64,000 nucleotides of DNA from positions 38,280,501-38,344,500 of the forward strand of contig NC_092568.1 of NCBI RefSeq assembly GCF_037975245.1, given 5' to 3'. Both the position numbers and the translations under genes were made by a program. Below the pieces are notes generated by a model, which did not search any database, was not told the origin of the DNA, and worked only from the letters and a program-made list of their open reading frames with translations. How positions within the stretch are numbered: the stretch's first letter is position 1; each line of letters begins with the position of its first letter. Below are positions 37,153-49,604 of the stretch, one piece after another. This DNA comes from Apostichopus japonicus. Taxonomy: Eukaryota > Echinodermata > Holothuroidea > Aspidochirotida > Stichopodidae.

Positions 37153-37870
37153 TTTTCATTTTTCCTCACCCACAACTCCGCACCCTTTCTTTCTTTATTT
37201 CTTTTTCACTATTCTTTTATCCTGTCATTGTTATGAAAAGTCCCTCCCCCCCCCCCCTCACCACCACCGTTGAAGACATTGACTTGCCATATACCACTAT
37301 TGTTGTGACCTGATCATTGCAATCACAAGTTTTTCTCCAGCCCCCTTTAATTCGAGACAAGTGTATCATTAGGGCTATATCATTCCGCATGCATGCATGC
37401 ACGCACGCACGAGTGTTCTCCCTCAGGAAAAGTGCCGAAAAGAAACGGGAGAACATCTTTCTTGATATGTTCTCAAACAAAATCTCTCGTTTTTTGTGGC
37501 TTGGATGTCGGAGTACACAAAAGGAAGTAAATGTGATGCACAAATTAGGTCGATTGAGGCAATTTTAGACCACTTTAGGCTTCCCATGAGCAGCGTACGA
37601 ACACTATGTTAAGAGGTTTGTTCACAAGTCGGACGAACGTGGCTAGCTTCAGACTCTCAGTGTGAGTGTGCGTGCGTGCGTCAGTCATTGGGGCAATCAT
37701 ATCCGGGCGTATATGCTACCATATAGCTTCTCAAGTCATATAAAAACATGCACATTATTTAGTTTAATGGGATAAGTAACCATATAGGTGGTCTAGAGTT
37801 GAACATCCAACTTTGCAAAATAAGTCTCGGGGCGGGCGGGTATAAAAAGCTTAAATTTCACCATTCTAAT

Positions 37871-37989
37871 GTCTACGACCATATCACGTTGAATATACCG
37901 GTTCTCGTCCGATCACCGAAGTCAAGCAGCGTCGAGCCTAGTCAGTACTTGGATGGGTGACCGCCTGGGAATACTAGGTGCCGTAGACT
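37871..37989 (+). rRNA. 5S rRNA: 5S ribosomal RNA, unit 46
   Basis: Matches the reference copy. 11-C run, short CATG allele, the last short one before the gap region; next copy 832 bp on. Confidence 0.97.
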
Positions 37990-38702
37990 TTTTCATTTTT
38001 CCTCACCCACAACTCCGCACCCTTTCTTTCTTTATTTCTTTTTCACTATTCTTTTATCCTGTCATTGTTATGAAAAGTCCCTCCCCCCCCCCCTCACCAC
38101 CACCGTTGAAGACATTGACTTGCCATATACCACTATTGTTGTGACCTGATCATTGCAATCACAAGTTTTTCTCCAGCCCCCTTTAATTCGAGACAAGTGT
38201 ATCATTAGGGCTATATCATTCCGCATGCATGCACGCACGCACGAGTGTTCTCCCTCAGGAAAAGTGCCGAAAAGAAACGGGAGAACATCTTTCTTGATAT
38301 GTTCTCAAACAAAATCTCTCGTTTTTTGTGGCTTGGATGTCGGAGTACACAAAAGGAAGTAAATGTGATGCACAAATTAGGTCGATTGAGGCAATTTTAG
38401 ACCACTTTAGGCTTCCCATGAGCAGCGTACGAACACTATGTTAAGAGGTTTGTTCACAAGTCGGACGAACGTGGCTAGCTTCAGACTCTCAGTGTGAGTG
38501 TGCGTGCGTGCGTCAGTCATTGGGGCAATCATATCCGGGCGTATATGCTACCATATAGCTTCTCAAGTCATATAAAAACATGCACATTATTTAGTTTAAT
38601 GGGATAAGTAACCATATAGGTGGTCTAGAGTTGAACATCCAACTTTGCAAAATAAGTCTCGGGGCGGGCGGGTATAAAAAGCTTAAATTTCACCATTCTA
38701 AT

Positions 38703-38821
38703 GTCTACGACCATATCACGTTGAATATACCGGTTCTCGTCCGATCACCGAAGTCAAGCAGCGTCGAGCCTAGTCAGTACTTGGATGGGTGACCGCCTGG
38801 GAATACTAGGTGCCGTAGACT
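38703..38821 (+). rRNA. 5S rRNA: 5S ribosomal RNA, unit 47
   Basis: Matches the reference copy. 11-C run, long CATG allele; next copy 836 bp on. Confidence 0.97.
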
Positions 38822-39538
38822 TTTTCATTTTTCCTCACCCACAACTCCGCACCCTTTCTTTCTTTATTTCTTTTTCACTATTCTTTTATCCTGTCATTGT
38901 TATGAAAAGTCCCTCCCCCCCCCCCTCACCACCACCGTTGAAGACATTGACTTGCCATATACCACTATTGTTGTGACCTGATCATTGCAATCACAAGTTT
39001 TTCTCCAGCCCCCTTTAATTCGAGACAAGTGTATCATTAGGGCTATATCATTCCGCATGCATGCATGCACGCACGCACGAGTGTTCTCCCTCAGGAAAAG
39101 TGCCGAAAAGAAACGGGAGAACATCTTTCTTGATATGTTCTCAAACAAAATCTCTCGTTTTTTGTGGCTTGGATGTCGGAGTACACAAAAGGAAGTAAAT
39201 GTGATGCACAAATTAGGTCGATTGAGGCAATTTTAGACCACTTTAGGCTTCCCATGAGCAGCGTACGAACACTATGTTAAGAGGTTTGTTCACAAGTCGG
39301 ACGAACGTGGCTAGCTTCAGACTCTCAGTGTGAGTGTGCGTGCGTGCGTCAGTCATTGGGGCAATCATATCCGGGCGTATATGCTACCATATAGCTTCTC
39401 AAGTCATATAAAAACATGCACATTATTTAGTTTAATGGGATAAGTAACCATATAGGTGGTCTAGAGTTGAACATCCAACTTTGCAAAATAAGTCTCGGGG
39501 CGGGCGGGTATAAAAAGCTTAAATTTCACCATTCTAAT

Positions 39539-39657
39539 GTCTACGACCATATCACGTTGAATATACCGGTTCTCGTCCGATCACCGAAGTCAAGCAGCGT
39601 CGAGCCTAGTCAGTACTTGGATGGGTGACCGCCTGGGAATACTAGGTGCCGTAGACT
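39539..39657 (+). rRNA. 5S rRNA: 5S ribosomal RNA, unit 48
   Basis: Matches the reference copy. 12-C run, long CATG allele; next copy 837 bp on. Confidence 0.97.
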
Positions 39658-40375
39658 TTTTCATTTTTCCTCACCCACAACTCCGCACCCTTTCTTTCTT
39701 TATTTCTTTTTCACTATTCTTTTATCCTGTCATTGTTATGAAAAGTCCCTCCCCCCCCCCCCTCACCACCACCGTTGAAGACATTGACTTGCCATATACC
39801 ACTATTGTTGTGACCTGATCATTGCAATCACAAGTTTTTCTCCAGCCCCCTTTAATTCGAGACAAGTGTATCATTAGGGCTATATCATTCCGCATGCATG
39901 CATGCACGCACGCACGAGTGTTCTCCCTCAGGAAAAGTGCCGAAAAGAAACGGGAGAACATCTTTCTTGATATGTTCTCAAACAAAATCTCTCGTTTTTT
40001 GTGGCTTGGATGTCGGAGTACACAAAAGGAAGTAAATGTGATGCACAAATTAGGTCGATTGAGGCAATTTTAGACCACTTTAGGCTTCCCATGAGCAGCG
40101 TACGAACACTATGTTAAGAGGTTTGTTCACAAGTCGGACGAACGTGGCTAGCTTCAGACTCTCAGTGTGAGTGTGCGTGCGTGCGTCAGTCATTGGGGCA
40201 ATCATATCCGGGCGTATATGCTACCATATAGCTTCTCAAGTCATATAAAAACATGCACATTATTTAGTTTAATGGGATAAGTAACCATATAGGTGGTCTA
40301 GAGTTGAACATCCAACTTTGCAAAATAAGTCTCGGGGCGGGCGGGTATAAAAAGCTTAAATTTCACCATTCTAAT

Positions 40376-40494
40376 GTCTACGACCATATCACGTTGAATA
40401 TACCGGTTCTCGTCCGATCACCGAAGTCAAGCAGCGTCGAGCCTAGTCAGTACTTGGATGGGTGACCGCCTGGGAATACTAGGTGCCGTAGACT
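40376..40494 (+). rRNA. 5S rRNA: 5S ribosomal RNA, unit 49
   Basis: Matches the reference copy. 11-C run, long CATG allele; next copy 836 bp on. Confidence 0.97.
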
Positions 40495-41211
40495 TTTTCA
40501 TTTTTCCTCACCCACAACTCCGCACCCTTTCTTTCTTTATTTCTTTTTCACTATTCTTTTATCCTGTCATTGTTATGAAAAGTCCCTCCCCCCCCCCCTC
40601 ACCACCACCGTTGAAGACATTGACTTGCCATATACCACTATTGTTGTGACCTGATCATTGCAATCACAAGTTTTTCTCCAGCCCCCTTTAATTCGAGACA
40701 AGTGTATCATTAGGGCTATATCATTCCGCATGCATGCATGCACGCACGCACGAGTGTTCTCCCTCAGGAAAAGTGCCGAAAAGAAACGGGAGAACATCTT
40801 TCTTGATATGTTCTCAAACAAAATCTCTCGTTTTTTGTGGCTTGGATGTCGGAGTACACAAAAGGAAGTAAATGTGATGCACAAATTAGGTCGATTGAGG
40901 CAATTTTAGACCACTTTAGGCTTCCCATGAGCAGCGTACGAACACTATGTTAAGAGGTTTGTTCACAAGTCGGACGAACGTGGCTAGCTTCAGACTCTCA
41001 GTGTGAGTGTGCGTGCGTGCGTCAGTCATTGGGGCAATCATATCCGGGCGTATATGCTACCATATAGCTTCTCAAGTCATATAAAAACATGCACATTATT
41101 TAGTTTAATGGGATAAGTAACCATATAGGTGGTCTAGAGTTGAACATCCAACTTTGCAAAATAAGTCTCGGGGCGGGCGGGTATAAAAAGCTTAAATTTC
41201 ACCATTCTAAT

Positions 41212-41330
41212 GTCTACGACCATATCACGTTGAATATACCGGTTCTCGTCCGATCACCGAAGTCAAGCAGCGTCGAGCCTAGTCAGTACTTGGATGGGTG
41301 ACCGCCTGGGAATACTAGGTGCCGTAGACT
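41212..41330 (+). rRNA. 5S rRNA: 5S ribosomal RNA, unit 50
   Basis: Matches the reference copy. 12-C run, long allele. The spacer lacks one A (41697-41699), the first of the indels around the gap. Next copy 836 bp on. Confidence 0.97.
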
Positions 41331-42047
41331 TTTTCATTTTTCCTCACCCACAACTCCGCACCCTTTCTTTCTTTATTTCTTTTTCACTATTCTTTTATCC
41401 TGTCATTGTTATGAAAAGTCCCTCCCCCCCCCCCCTCACCACCACCGTTGAAGACATTGACTTGCCATATACCACTATTGTTGTGACCTGATCATTGCAA
41501 TCACAAGTTTTTCTCCAGCCCCCTTTAATTCGAGACAAGTGTATCATTAGGGCTATATCATTCCGCATGCATGCATGCACGCACGCACGAGTGTTCTCCC
41601 TCAGGAAAAGTGCCGAAAAGAAACGGGAGAACATCTTTCTTGATATGTTCTCAAACAAAATCTCTCGTTTTTTGTGGCTTGGATGTCGGAGTACACAAAG
41701 GAAGTAAATGTGATGCACAAATTAGGTCGATTGAGGCAATTTTAGACCACTTTAGGCTTCCCATGAGCAGCGTACGAACACTATGTTAAGAGGTTTGTTC
41801 ACAAGTCGGACGAACGTGGCTAGCTTCAGACTCTCAGTGTGAGTGTGCGTGCGTGCGTCAGTCATTGGGGCAATCATATCCGGGCGTATATGCTACCATA
41901 TAGCTTCTCAAGTCATATAAAAACATGCACATTATTTAGTTTAATGGGATAAGTAACCATATAGGTGGTCTAGAGTTGAACATCCAACTTTGCAAAATAA
42001 GTCTCGGGGCGGGCGGGTATAAAAAGCTTAAATTTCACCATTCTAAT

Positions 42048-42166
42048 GTCTACGACCATATCACGTTGAATATACCGGTTCTCGTCCGATCACCGAAGTC
42101 AAGCAGCGTCGAGCCTAGTCAGTACTTGGATGGGTGACCGCCTGGGAATACTAGGTGCCGTAGACT
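42048..42166 (+). rRNA. 5S rRNA: 5S ribosomal RNA, unit 51
   Basis: Matches the reference copy. The 14-C run (42260-42273) begins a series of long runs; long CATG allele. Next copy 839 bp on. Confidence 0.97.
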
Positions 42167-42886
42167 TTTTCATTTTTCCTCACCCACAACTCCGCACCCT
42201 TTCTTTCTTTATTTCTTTTTCACTATTCTTTTATCCTGTCATTGTTATGAAAAGTCCCTCCCCCCCCCCCCCCTCACCACCACCGTTGAAGACATTGACT
42301 TGCCATATACCACTATTGTTGTGACCTGATCATTGCAATCACAAGTTTTTCTCCAGCCCCCTTTAATTCGAGACAAGTGTATCATTAGGGCTATATCATT
42401 CCGCATGCATGCATGCACGCACGCACGAGTGTTCTCCCTCAGGAAAAGTGCCGAAAAGAAACGGGAGAACATCTTTCTTGATATGTTCTCAAACAAAATC
42501 TCTCGTTTTTTGTGGCTTGGATGTCGGAGTACACAAAAGGAAGTAAATGTGATGCACAAATTAGGTCGATTGAGGCAATTTTAGACCACTTTAGGCTTCC
42601 CATGAGCAGCGTACGAACACTATGTTAAGAGGTTTGTTCACAAGTCGGACGAACGTGGCTAGCTTCAGACTCTCAGTGTGAGTGTGCGTGCGTGCGTCAG
42701 TCATTGGGGCAATCATATCCGGGCGTATATGCTACCATATAGCTTCTCAAGTCATATAAAAACATGCACATTATTTAGTTTAATGGGATAAGTAACCATA
42801 TAGGTGGTCTAGAGTTGAACATCCAACTTTGCAAAATAAGTCTCGGGGCGGGCGGGTATAAAAAGCTTAAATTTCACCATTCTAAT

Positions 42887-43005
42887 GTCTACGACCATAT
42901 CACGTTGAATATACCGGTTCTCGTCCGATCACCGAAGTCAAGCAGCGTCGAGCCTAGTCAGTACTTGGATGGGTGACCGCCTGGGAATACTAGGTGCCGT
43001 AGACT
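42887..43005 (+). rRNA. 5S rRNA: 5S ribosomal RNA, unit 52
   Basis: Matches the reference copy. 15-C run (43099-43113), long allele; the spacer before unit 53 has an extra A (run 43598-43603). Next copy 841 bp on. Confidence 0.97.
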
Positions 43006-43727
43006 TTTTCATTTTTCCTCACCCACAACTCCGCACCCTTTCTTTCTTTATTTCTTTTTCACTATTCTTTTATCCTGTCATTGTTATGAAAAGTCCCTCC
43101 CCCCCCCCCCCCCTCACCACCACCGTTGAAGACATTGACTTGCCATATACCACTATTGTTGTGACCTGATCATTGCAATCACAAGTTTTTCTCCAGCCCC
43201 CTTTAATTCGAGACAAGTGTATCATTAGGGCTATATCATTCCGCATGCATGCATGCACGCACGCACGAGTGTTCTCCCTCAGGAAAAGTGCCGAAAAGAA
43301 ACGGGAGAACATCTTTCTTGATATGTTCTCAAACAAAATCTCTCGTTTTTTGTGGCTTGGATGTCGGAGTACACAAAAGGAAGTAAATGTGATGCACAAA
43401 TTAGGTCGATTGAGGCAATTTTAGACCACTTTAGGCTTCCCATGAGCAGCGTACGAACACTATGTTAAGAGGTTTGTTCACAAGTCGGACGAACGTGGCT
43501 AGCTTCAGACTCTCAGTGTGAGTGTGCGTGCGTGCGTCAGTCATTGGGGCAATCATATCCGGGCGTATATGCTACCATATAGCTTCTCAAGTCATATAAA
43601 AAACATGCACATTATTTAGTTTAATGGGATAAGTAACCATATAGGTGGTCTAGAGTTGAACATCCAACTTTGCAAAATAAGTCTCGGGGCGGGCGGGTAT
43701 AAAAAGCTTAAATTTCACCATTCTAAT

Positions 43728-43846
43728 GTCTACGACCATATCACGTTGAATATACCGGTTCTCGTCCGATCACCGAAGTCAAGCAGCGTCGAGCCTAGTC
43801 AGTACTTGGATGGGTGACCGCCTGGGAATACTAGGTGCCGTAGACT
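43728..43846 (+). rRNA. 5S rRNA: 5S ribosomal RNA, unit 53
   Basis: Matches the reference copy. 13-C run, long CATG allele; next copy 838 bp on. Confidence 0.97.
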
Positions 43847-44565
43847 TTTTCATTTTTCCTCACCCACAACTCCGCACCCTTTCTTTCTTTATTTCTTTTT
43901 CACTATTCTTTTATCCTGTCATTGTTATGAAAAGTCCCTCCCCCCCCCCCCCTCACCACCACCGTTGAAGACATTGACTTGCCATATACCACTATTGTTG
44001 TGACCTGATCATTGCAATCACAAGTTTTTCTCCAGCCCCCTTTAATTCGAGACAAGTGTATCATTAGGGCTATATCATTCCGCATGCATGCATGCACGCA
44101 CGCACGAGTGTTCTCCCTCAGGAAAAGTGCCGAAAAGAAACGGGAGAACATCTTTCTTGATATGTTCTCAAACAAAATCTCTCGTTTTTTGTGGCTTGGA
44201 TGTCGGAGTACACAAAAGGAAGTAAATGTGATGCACAAATTAGGTCGATTGAGGCAATTTTAGACCACTTTAGGCTTCCCATGAGCAGCGTACGAACACT
44301 ATGTTAAGAGGTTTGTTCACAAGTCGGACGAACGTGGCTAGCTTCAGACTCTCAGTGTGAGTGTGCGTGCGTGCGTCAGTCATTGGGGCAATCATATCCG
44401 GGCGTATATGCTACCATATAGCTTCTCAAGTCATATAAAAACATGCACATTATTTAGTTTAATGGGATAAGTAACCATATAGGTGGTCTAGAGTTGAACA
44501 TCCAACTTTGCAAAATAAGTCTCGGGGCGGGCGGGTATAAAAAGCTTAAATTTCACCATTCTAAT

Positions 44566-44684
44566 GTCTACGACCATATCACGTTGAATATACCGGTTCT
44601 CGTCCGATCACCGAAGTCAAGCAGCGTCGAGCCTAGTCAGTACTTGGATGGGTGACCGCCTGGGAATACTAGGTGCCGTAGACT
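44566..44684 (+). rRNA. 5S rRNA: 5S ribosomal RNA, unit 54
   Basis: Matches the reference copy. The 16-C run (44778-44793) is the longest in the window; the spacer lacks one A (44979-44980). Next copy 840 bp on. Confidence 0.97.
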
Positions 44685-45405
44685 TTTTCATTTTTCCTCA
44701 CCCACAACTCCGCACCCTTTCTTTCTTTATTTCTTTTTCACTATTCTTTTATCCTGTCATTGTTATGAAAAGTCCCTCCCCCCCCCCCCCCCCTCACCAC
44801 CACCGTTGAAGACATTGACTTGCCATATACCACTATTGTTGTGACCTGATCATTGCAATCACAAGTTTTTCTCCAGCCCCCTTTAATTCGAGACAAGTGT
44901 ATCATTAGGGCTATATCATTCCGCATGCATGCATGCACGCACGCACGAGTGTTCTCCCTCAGGAAAAGTGCCGAAAAGAACGGGAGAACATCTTTCTTGA
45001 TATGTTCTCAAACAAAATCTCTCGTTTTTTGTGGCTTGGATGTCGGAGTACACAAAAGGAAGTAAATGTGATGCACAAATTAGGTCGATTGAGGCAATTT
45101 TAGACCACTTTAGGCTTCCCATGAGCAGCGTACGAACACTATGTTAAGAGGTTTGTTCACAAGTCGGACGAACGTGGCTAGCTTCAGACTCTCAGTGTGA
45201 GTGTGCGTGCGTGCGTCAGTCATTGGGGCAATCATATCCGGGCGTATATGCTACCATATAGCTTCTCAAGTCATATAAAAACATGCACATTATTTAGTTT
45301 AATGGGATAAGTAACCATATAGGTGGTCTAGAGTTGAACATCCAACTTTGCAAAATAAGTCTCGGGGCGGGCGGGTATAAAAAGCTTAAATTTCACCATT
45401 CTAAT

Positions 45406-45524
45406 GTCTACGACCATATCACGTTGAATATACCGGTTCTCGTCCGATCACCGAAGTCAAGCAGCGTCGAGCCTAGTCAGTACTTGGATGGGTGACCGCC
45501 TGGGAATACTAGGTGCCGTAGACT
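45406..45524 (+). rRNA. 5S rRNA: 5S ribosomal RNA, unit 55
   Basis: Matches the reference copy. 11-C run, long allele; A to C change at 45957. Spacing is 835 bp because the TATA-like box of unit 56 is one A short. Confidence 0.97.
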
Positions 45525-46240
45525 TTTTCATTTTTCCTCACCCACAACTCCGCACCCTTTCTTTCTTTATTTCTTTTTCACTATTCTTTTATCCTGTCAT
45601 TGTTATGAAAAGTCCCTCCCCCCCCCCCTCACCACCACCGTTGAAGACATTGACTTGCCATATACCACTATTGTTGTGACCTGATCATTGCAATCACAAG
45701 TTTTTCTCCAGCCCCCTTTAATTCGAGACAAGTGTATCATTAGGGCTATATCATTCCGCATGCATGCATGCACGCACGCACGAGTGTTCTCCCTCAGGAA
45801 AAGTGCCGAAAAGAAACGGGAGAACATCTTTCTTGATATGTTCTCAAACAAAATCTCTCGTTTTTTGTGGCTTGGATGTCGGAGTACACAAAAGGAAGTA
45901 AATGTGATGCACAAATTAGGTCGATTGAGGCAATTTTAGACCACTTTAGGCTTCCCCTGAGCAGCGTACGAACACTATGTTAAGAGGTTTGTTCACAAGT
46001 CGGACGAACGTGGCTAGCTTCAGACTCTCAGTGTGAGTGTGCGTGCGTGCGTCAGTCATTGGGGCAATCATATCCGGGCGTATATGCTACCATATAGCTT
46101 CTCAAGTCATATAAAAACATGCACATTATTTAGTTTAATGGGATAAGTAACCATATAGGTGGTCTAGAGTTGAACATCCAACTTTGCAAAATAAGTCTCG
46201 GGGCGGGCGGGTATAAAAGCTTAAATTTCACCATTCTAAT

Positions 46241-46269
46241 GTCTACGACCATATCACGTTGAATATACC
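46241..46269 (+). rRNA. 5S rRNA: 5S ribosomal RNA, unit 56, partial (runs into assembly gap)
   Basis: Only the first 29 bases are present and they match the reference. The rest of the gene, its terminator, the pyrimidine tract and the poly-C run are hidden by Ns. Its upstream TATA-like box reads TATAAAAG, one A fewer than elsewhere. The spacer resumes at 46370 and carries the long CATG allele. The truncation is an assembly effect, not biology. Confidence 0.95.
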
Positions 46270-46369
46270 NNNNNNNNNNNNNNNNNNNNNNNNNNNNNNN
46301 NNNNNNNNNNNNNNNNNNNNNNNNNNNNNNNNNNNNNNNNNNNNNNNNNNNNNNNNNNNNNNNNNNNNN
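46270..46369. other. Assembly gap, 100 N
   Basis: Exactly 100 Ns, a common placeholder for a gap of unknown size. Bases before it end at gene position 29 and bases after it resume just downstream of the poly-C run, so at least about 200 bases are missing. Since both flanks are array, the true gap may hold one partial unit or many whole ones. Confidence 0.97.
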
Positions 46370-46976
46370 CCACCGTTGAAGACATTGACTTGCCATATAC
46401 CACTATTGTTGTGACCTGATCATTGCAATCACAAGTTTTTCTCCAGCCCCCTTTAATTCGAGACAAGTGTATCATTAGGGCTATATCATTCCGCATGCAT
46501 GCATGCACGCACGCACGAGTGTTCTCCCTCAGGAAAAGTGCCGAAAAGAAACGGGAGAACATCTTTCTTGATATGTTCTCAAACAAAATCTCTCGTTTTT
46601 TGTGGCTTGGATGTCGGAGTACACAAAAGGAAGTAAATGTGATGCACAAATTAGGTCGATTGAGGCAATTTTAGACCACTTTAGGCTTCCCATGAGCAGC
46701 GTACGAACACTATGTTAAGAGGTTTGTTCACAAGTCGGACGAACGTGGCTAGCTTCAGACTCTCAGTGTGAGTGTGCGTGCGTGCGTCAGTCATTGGGGC
46801 AATCATATCCGGGCGTATATGCTACCATATAGCTTCTCAAGTCATATAAAAACATGCACATTATTTAGTTTAATGGGATAAGTAACCATATAGGTGGTCT
46901 AGAGTTGAACATCCAACTTTGCAAAATAAGTCTCGGGGCGGGCGGGTATAAAAAGCTTAAATTTCACCATTCTAAT

Positions 46977-47096
46977 GTCTACGACCATATCACGTTGAAT
47001 ATACCGGTTCTCGTCCGATCACCGAAGTCAAGCAGCGTCGAGCCTAGTCAGTACTTGGATGGGTGACCGCCTGGGAATACTAGGTGCCGTAGGACT
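46977..47096 (+). rRNA. 5S rRNA: 5S ribosomal RNA, unit 57, with one extra G near the 3' end
   Basis: Matches the reference except for a doubled G at 47092-47093 in the 3' strand of helix I, which makes the gene 120 bp and would bulge the terminal stem. It is the first copy after the gap, so consensus error is likely. 12-C run, long allele; next copy 838 bp on. Confidence 0.92.
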
Positions 47097-47814
47097 TTTT
47101 CATTTTTCCTCACCCACAACTCCGCACCCTTTCTTTCTTTATTTCTTTTTCACTATTCTTTTATCCTGTCATTGTTATGAAAAGTCCCTCCCCCCCCCCC
47201 CTCACCACCACCGTTGAAGACATTGACTTGCCATATACCACTATTGTTGTGACCTGATCATTGCAATCACAAGTTTTTCTCCAGCCCCCTTTAATTCGAG
47301 ACAAGTGTATCATTAGGGCTATATCATTCCGCATGCATGCATGCACGCACGCACGAGTGTTCTCCCTCAGGAAAAGTGCCGAAAAGAAACGGGAGAACAT
47401 CTTTCTTGATATGTTCTCAAACAAAATCTCTCGTTTTTTGTGGCTTGGATGTCGGAGTACACAAAAGGAAGTAAATGTGATGCACAAATTAGGTCGATTG
47501 AGGCAATTTTAGACCACTTTAGGCTTCCCATGAGCAGCGTACGAACACTATGTTAAGAGGTTTGTTCACAAGTCGGACGAACGTGGCTAGCTTCAGACTC
47601 TCAGTGTGAGTGTGCGTGCGTGCGTCAGTCATTGGGGCAATCATATCCGGGCGTATATGCTACCATATAGCTTCTCAAGTCATATAAAAACATGCACATT
47701 ATTTAGTTTAATGGGATAAGTAACCATATAGGTGGTCTAGAGTTGAACATCCAACTTTGCAAAATAAGTCTCGGGGCGGGCGGGTATAAAAAGCTTAAAT
47801 TTCACCATTCTAAT

Positions 47815-47933
47815 GTCTACGACCATATCACGTTGAATATACCGGTTCTCGTCCGATCACCGAAGTCAAGCAGCGTCGAGCCTAGTCAGTACTTGGATGG
47901 GTGACCGCCTGGGAATACTAGGTGCCGTAGACT
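47815..47933 (+). rRNA. 5S rRNA: 5S ribosomal RNA, unit 58
   Basis: Matches the reference copy. 11-C run, long CATG allele; next copy 836 bp on. Confidence 0.97.
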
Positions 47934-48650
47934 TTTTCATTTTTCCTCACCCACAACTCCGCACCCTTTCTTTCTTTATTTCTTTTTCACTATTCTTTTA
48001 TCCTGTCATTGTTATGAAAAGTCCCTCCCCCCCCCCCTCACCACCACCGTTGAAGACATTGACTTGCCATATACCACTATTGTTGTGACCTGATCATTGC
48101 AATCACAAGTTTTTCTCCAGCCCCCTTTAATTCGAGACAAGTGTATCATTAGGGCTATATCATTCCGCATGCATGCATGCACGCACGCACGAGTGTTCTC
48201 CCTCAGGAAAAGTGCCGAAAAGAAACGGGAGAACATCTTTCTTGATATGTTCTCAAACAAAATCTCTCGTTTTTTGTGGCTTGGATGTCGGAGTACACAA
48301 AAGGAAGTAAATGTGATGCACAAATTAGGTCGATTGAGGCAATTTTAGACCACTTTAGGCTTCCCATGAGCAGCGTACGAACACTATGTTAAGAGGTTTG
48401 TTCACAAGTCGGACGAACGTGGCTAGCTTCAGACTCTCAGTGTGAGTGTGCGTGCGTGCGTCAGTCATTGGGGCAATCATATCCGGGCGTATATGCTACC
48501 ATATAGCTTCTCAAGTCATATAAAAACATGCACATTATTTAGTTTAATGGGATAAGTAACCATATAGGTGGTCTAGAGTTGAACATCCAACTTTGCAAAA
48601 TAAGTCTCGGGGCGGGCGGGTATAAAAAGCTTAAATTTCACCATTCTAAT

Positions 48651-48769
48651 GTCTACGACCATATCACGTTGAATATACCGGTTCTCGTCCGATCACCGAA
48701 GTCAAGCAGCGTCGAGCCTAGTCAGTACTTGGATGGGTGACCGCCTGGGAATACTAGGTGCCGTAGACT
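48651..48769 (+). rRNA. 5S rRNA: 5S ribosomal RNA, unit 59
   Basis: Matches the reference copy. 11-C run, long allele. Spacing 835 bp because the G-rich element before unit 60 lacks one G (49450-49451). Confidence 0.97.
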
Positions 48770-49485
48770 TTTTCATTTTTCCTCACCCACAACTCCGCAC
48801 CCTTTCTTTCTTTATTTCTTTTTCACTATTCTTTTATCCTGTCATTGTTATGAAAAGTCCCTCCCCCCCCCCCTCACCACCACCGTTGAAGACATTGACT
48901 TGCCATATACCACTATTGTTGTGACCTGATCATTGCAATCACAAGTTTTTCTCCAGCCCCCTTTAATTCGAGACAAGTGTATCATTAGGGCTATATCATT
49001 CCGCATGCATGCATGCACGCACGCACGAGTGTTCTCCCTCAGGAAAAGTGCCGAAAAGAAACGGGAGAACATCTTTCTTGATATGTTCTCAAACAAAATC
49101 TCTCGTTTTTTGTGGCTTGGATGTCGGAGTACACAAAAGGAAGTAAATGTGATGCACAAATTAGGTCGATTGAGGCAATTTTAGACCACTTTAGGCTTCC
49201 CATGAGCAGCGTACGAACACTATGTTAAGAGGTTTGTTCACAAGTCGGACGAACGTGGCTAGCTTCAGACTCTCAGTGTGAGTGTGCGTGCGTGCGTCAG
49301 TCATTGGGGCAATCATATCCGGGCGTATATGCTACCATATAGCTTCTCAAGTCATATAAAAACATGCACATTATTTAGTTTAATGGGATAAGTAACCATA
49401 TAGGTGGTCTAGAGTTGAACATCCAACTTTGCAAAATAAGTCTCGGGGCGGCGGGTATAAAAAGCTTAAATTTCACCATTCTAAT

Positions 49486-49604
49486 GTCTACGACCATATC
49501 ACGTTGAATATACCGGTTCTCGTCCGATCACCGAAGTCAAGCAGCGTCGAGCCTAGTCAGTACTTGGATGGGTGACCGCCTGGGAATACTAGGTGCCGTA
49601 GACT
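49486..49604 (+). rRNA. 5S rRNA: 5S ribosomal RNA, unit 60
   Basis: Matches the reference copy. 15-C run, long allele, spacer C to A change at 49719. One C is missing at 49796-49799 and two extra A precede unit 61 (50196-50202). Spacing 841 bp. Confidence 0.97.
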
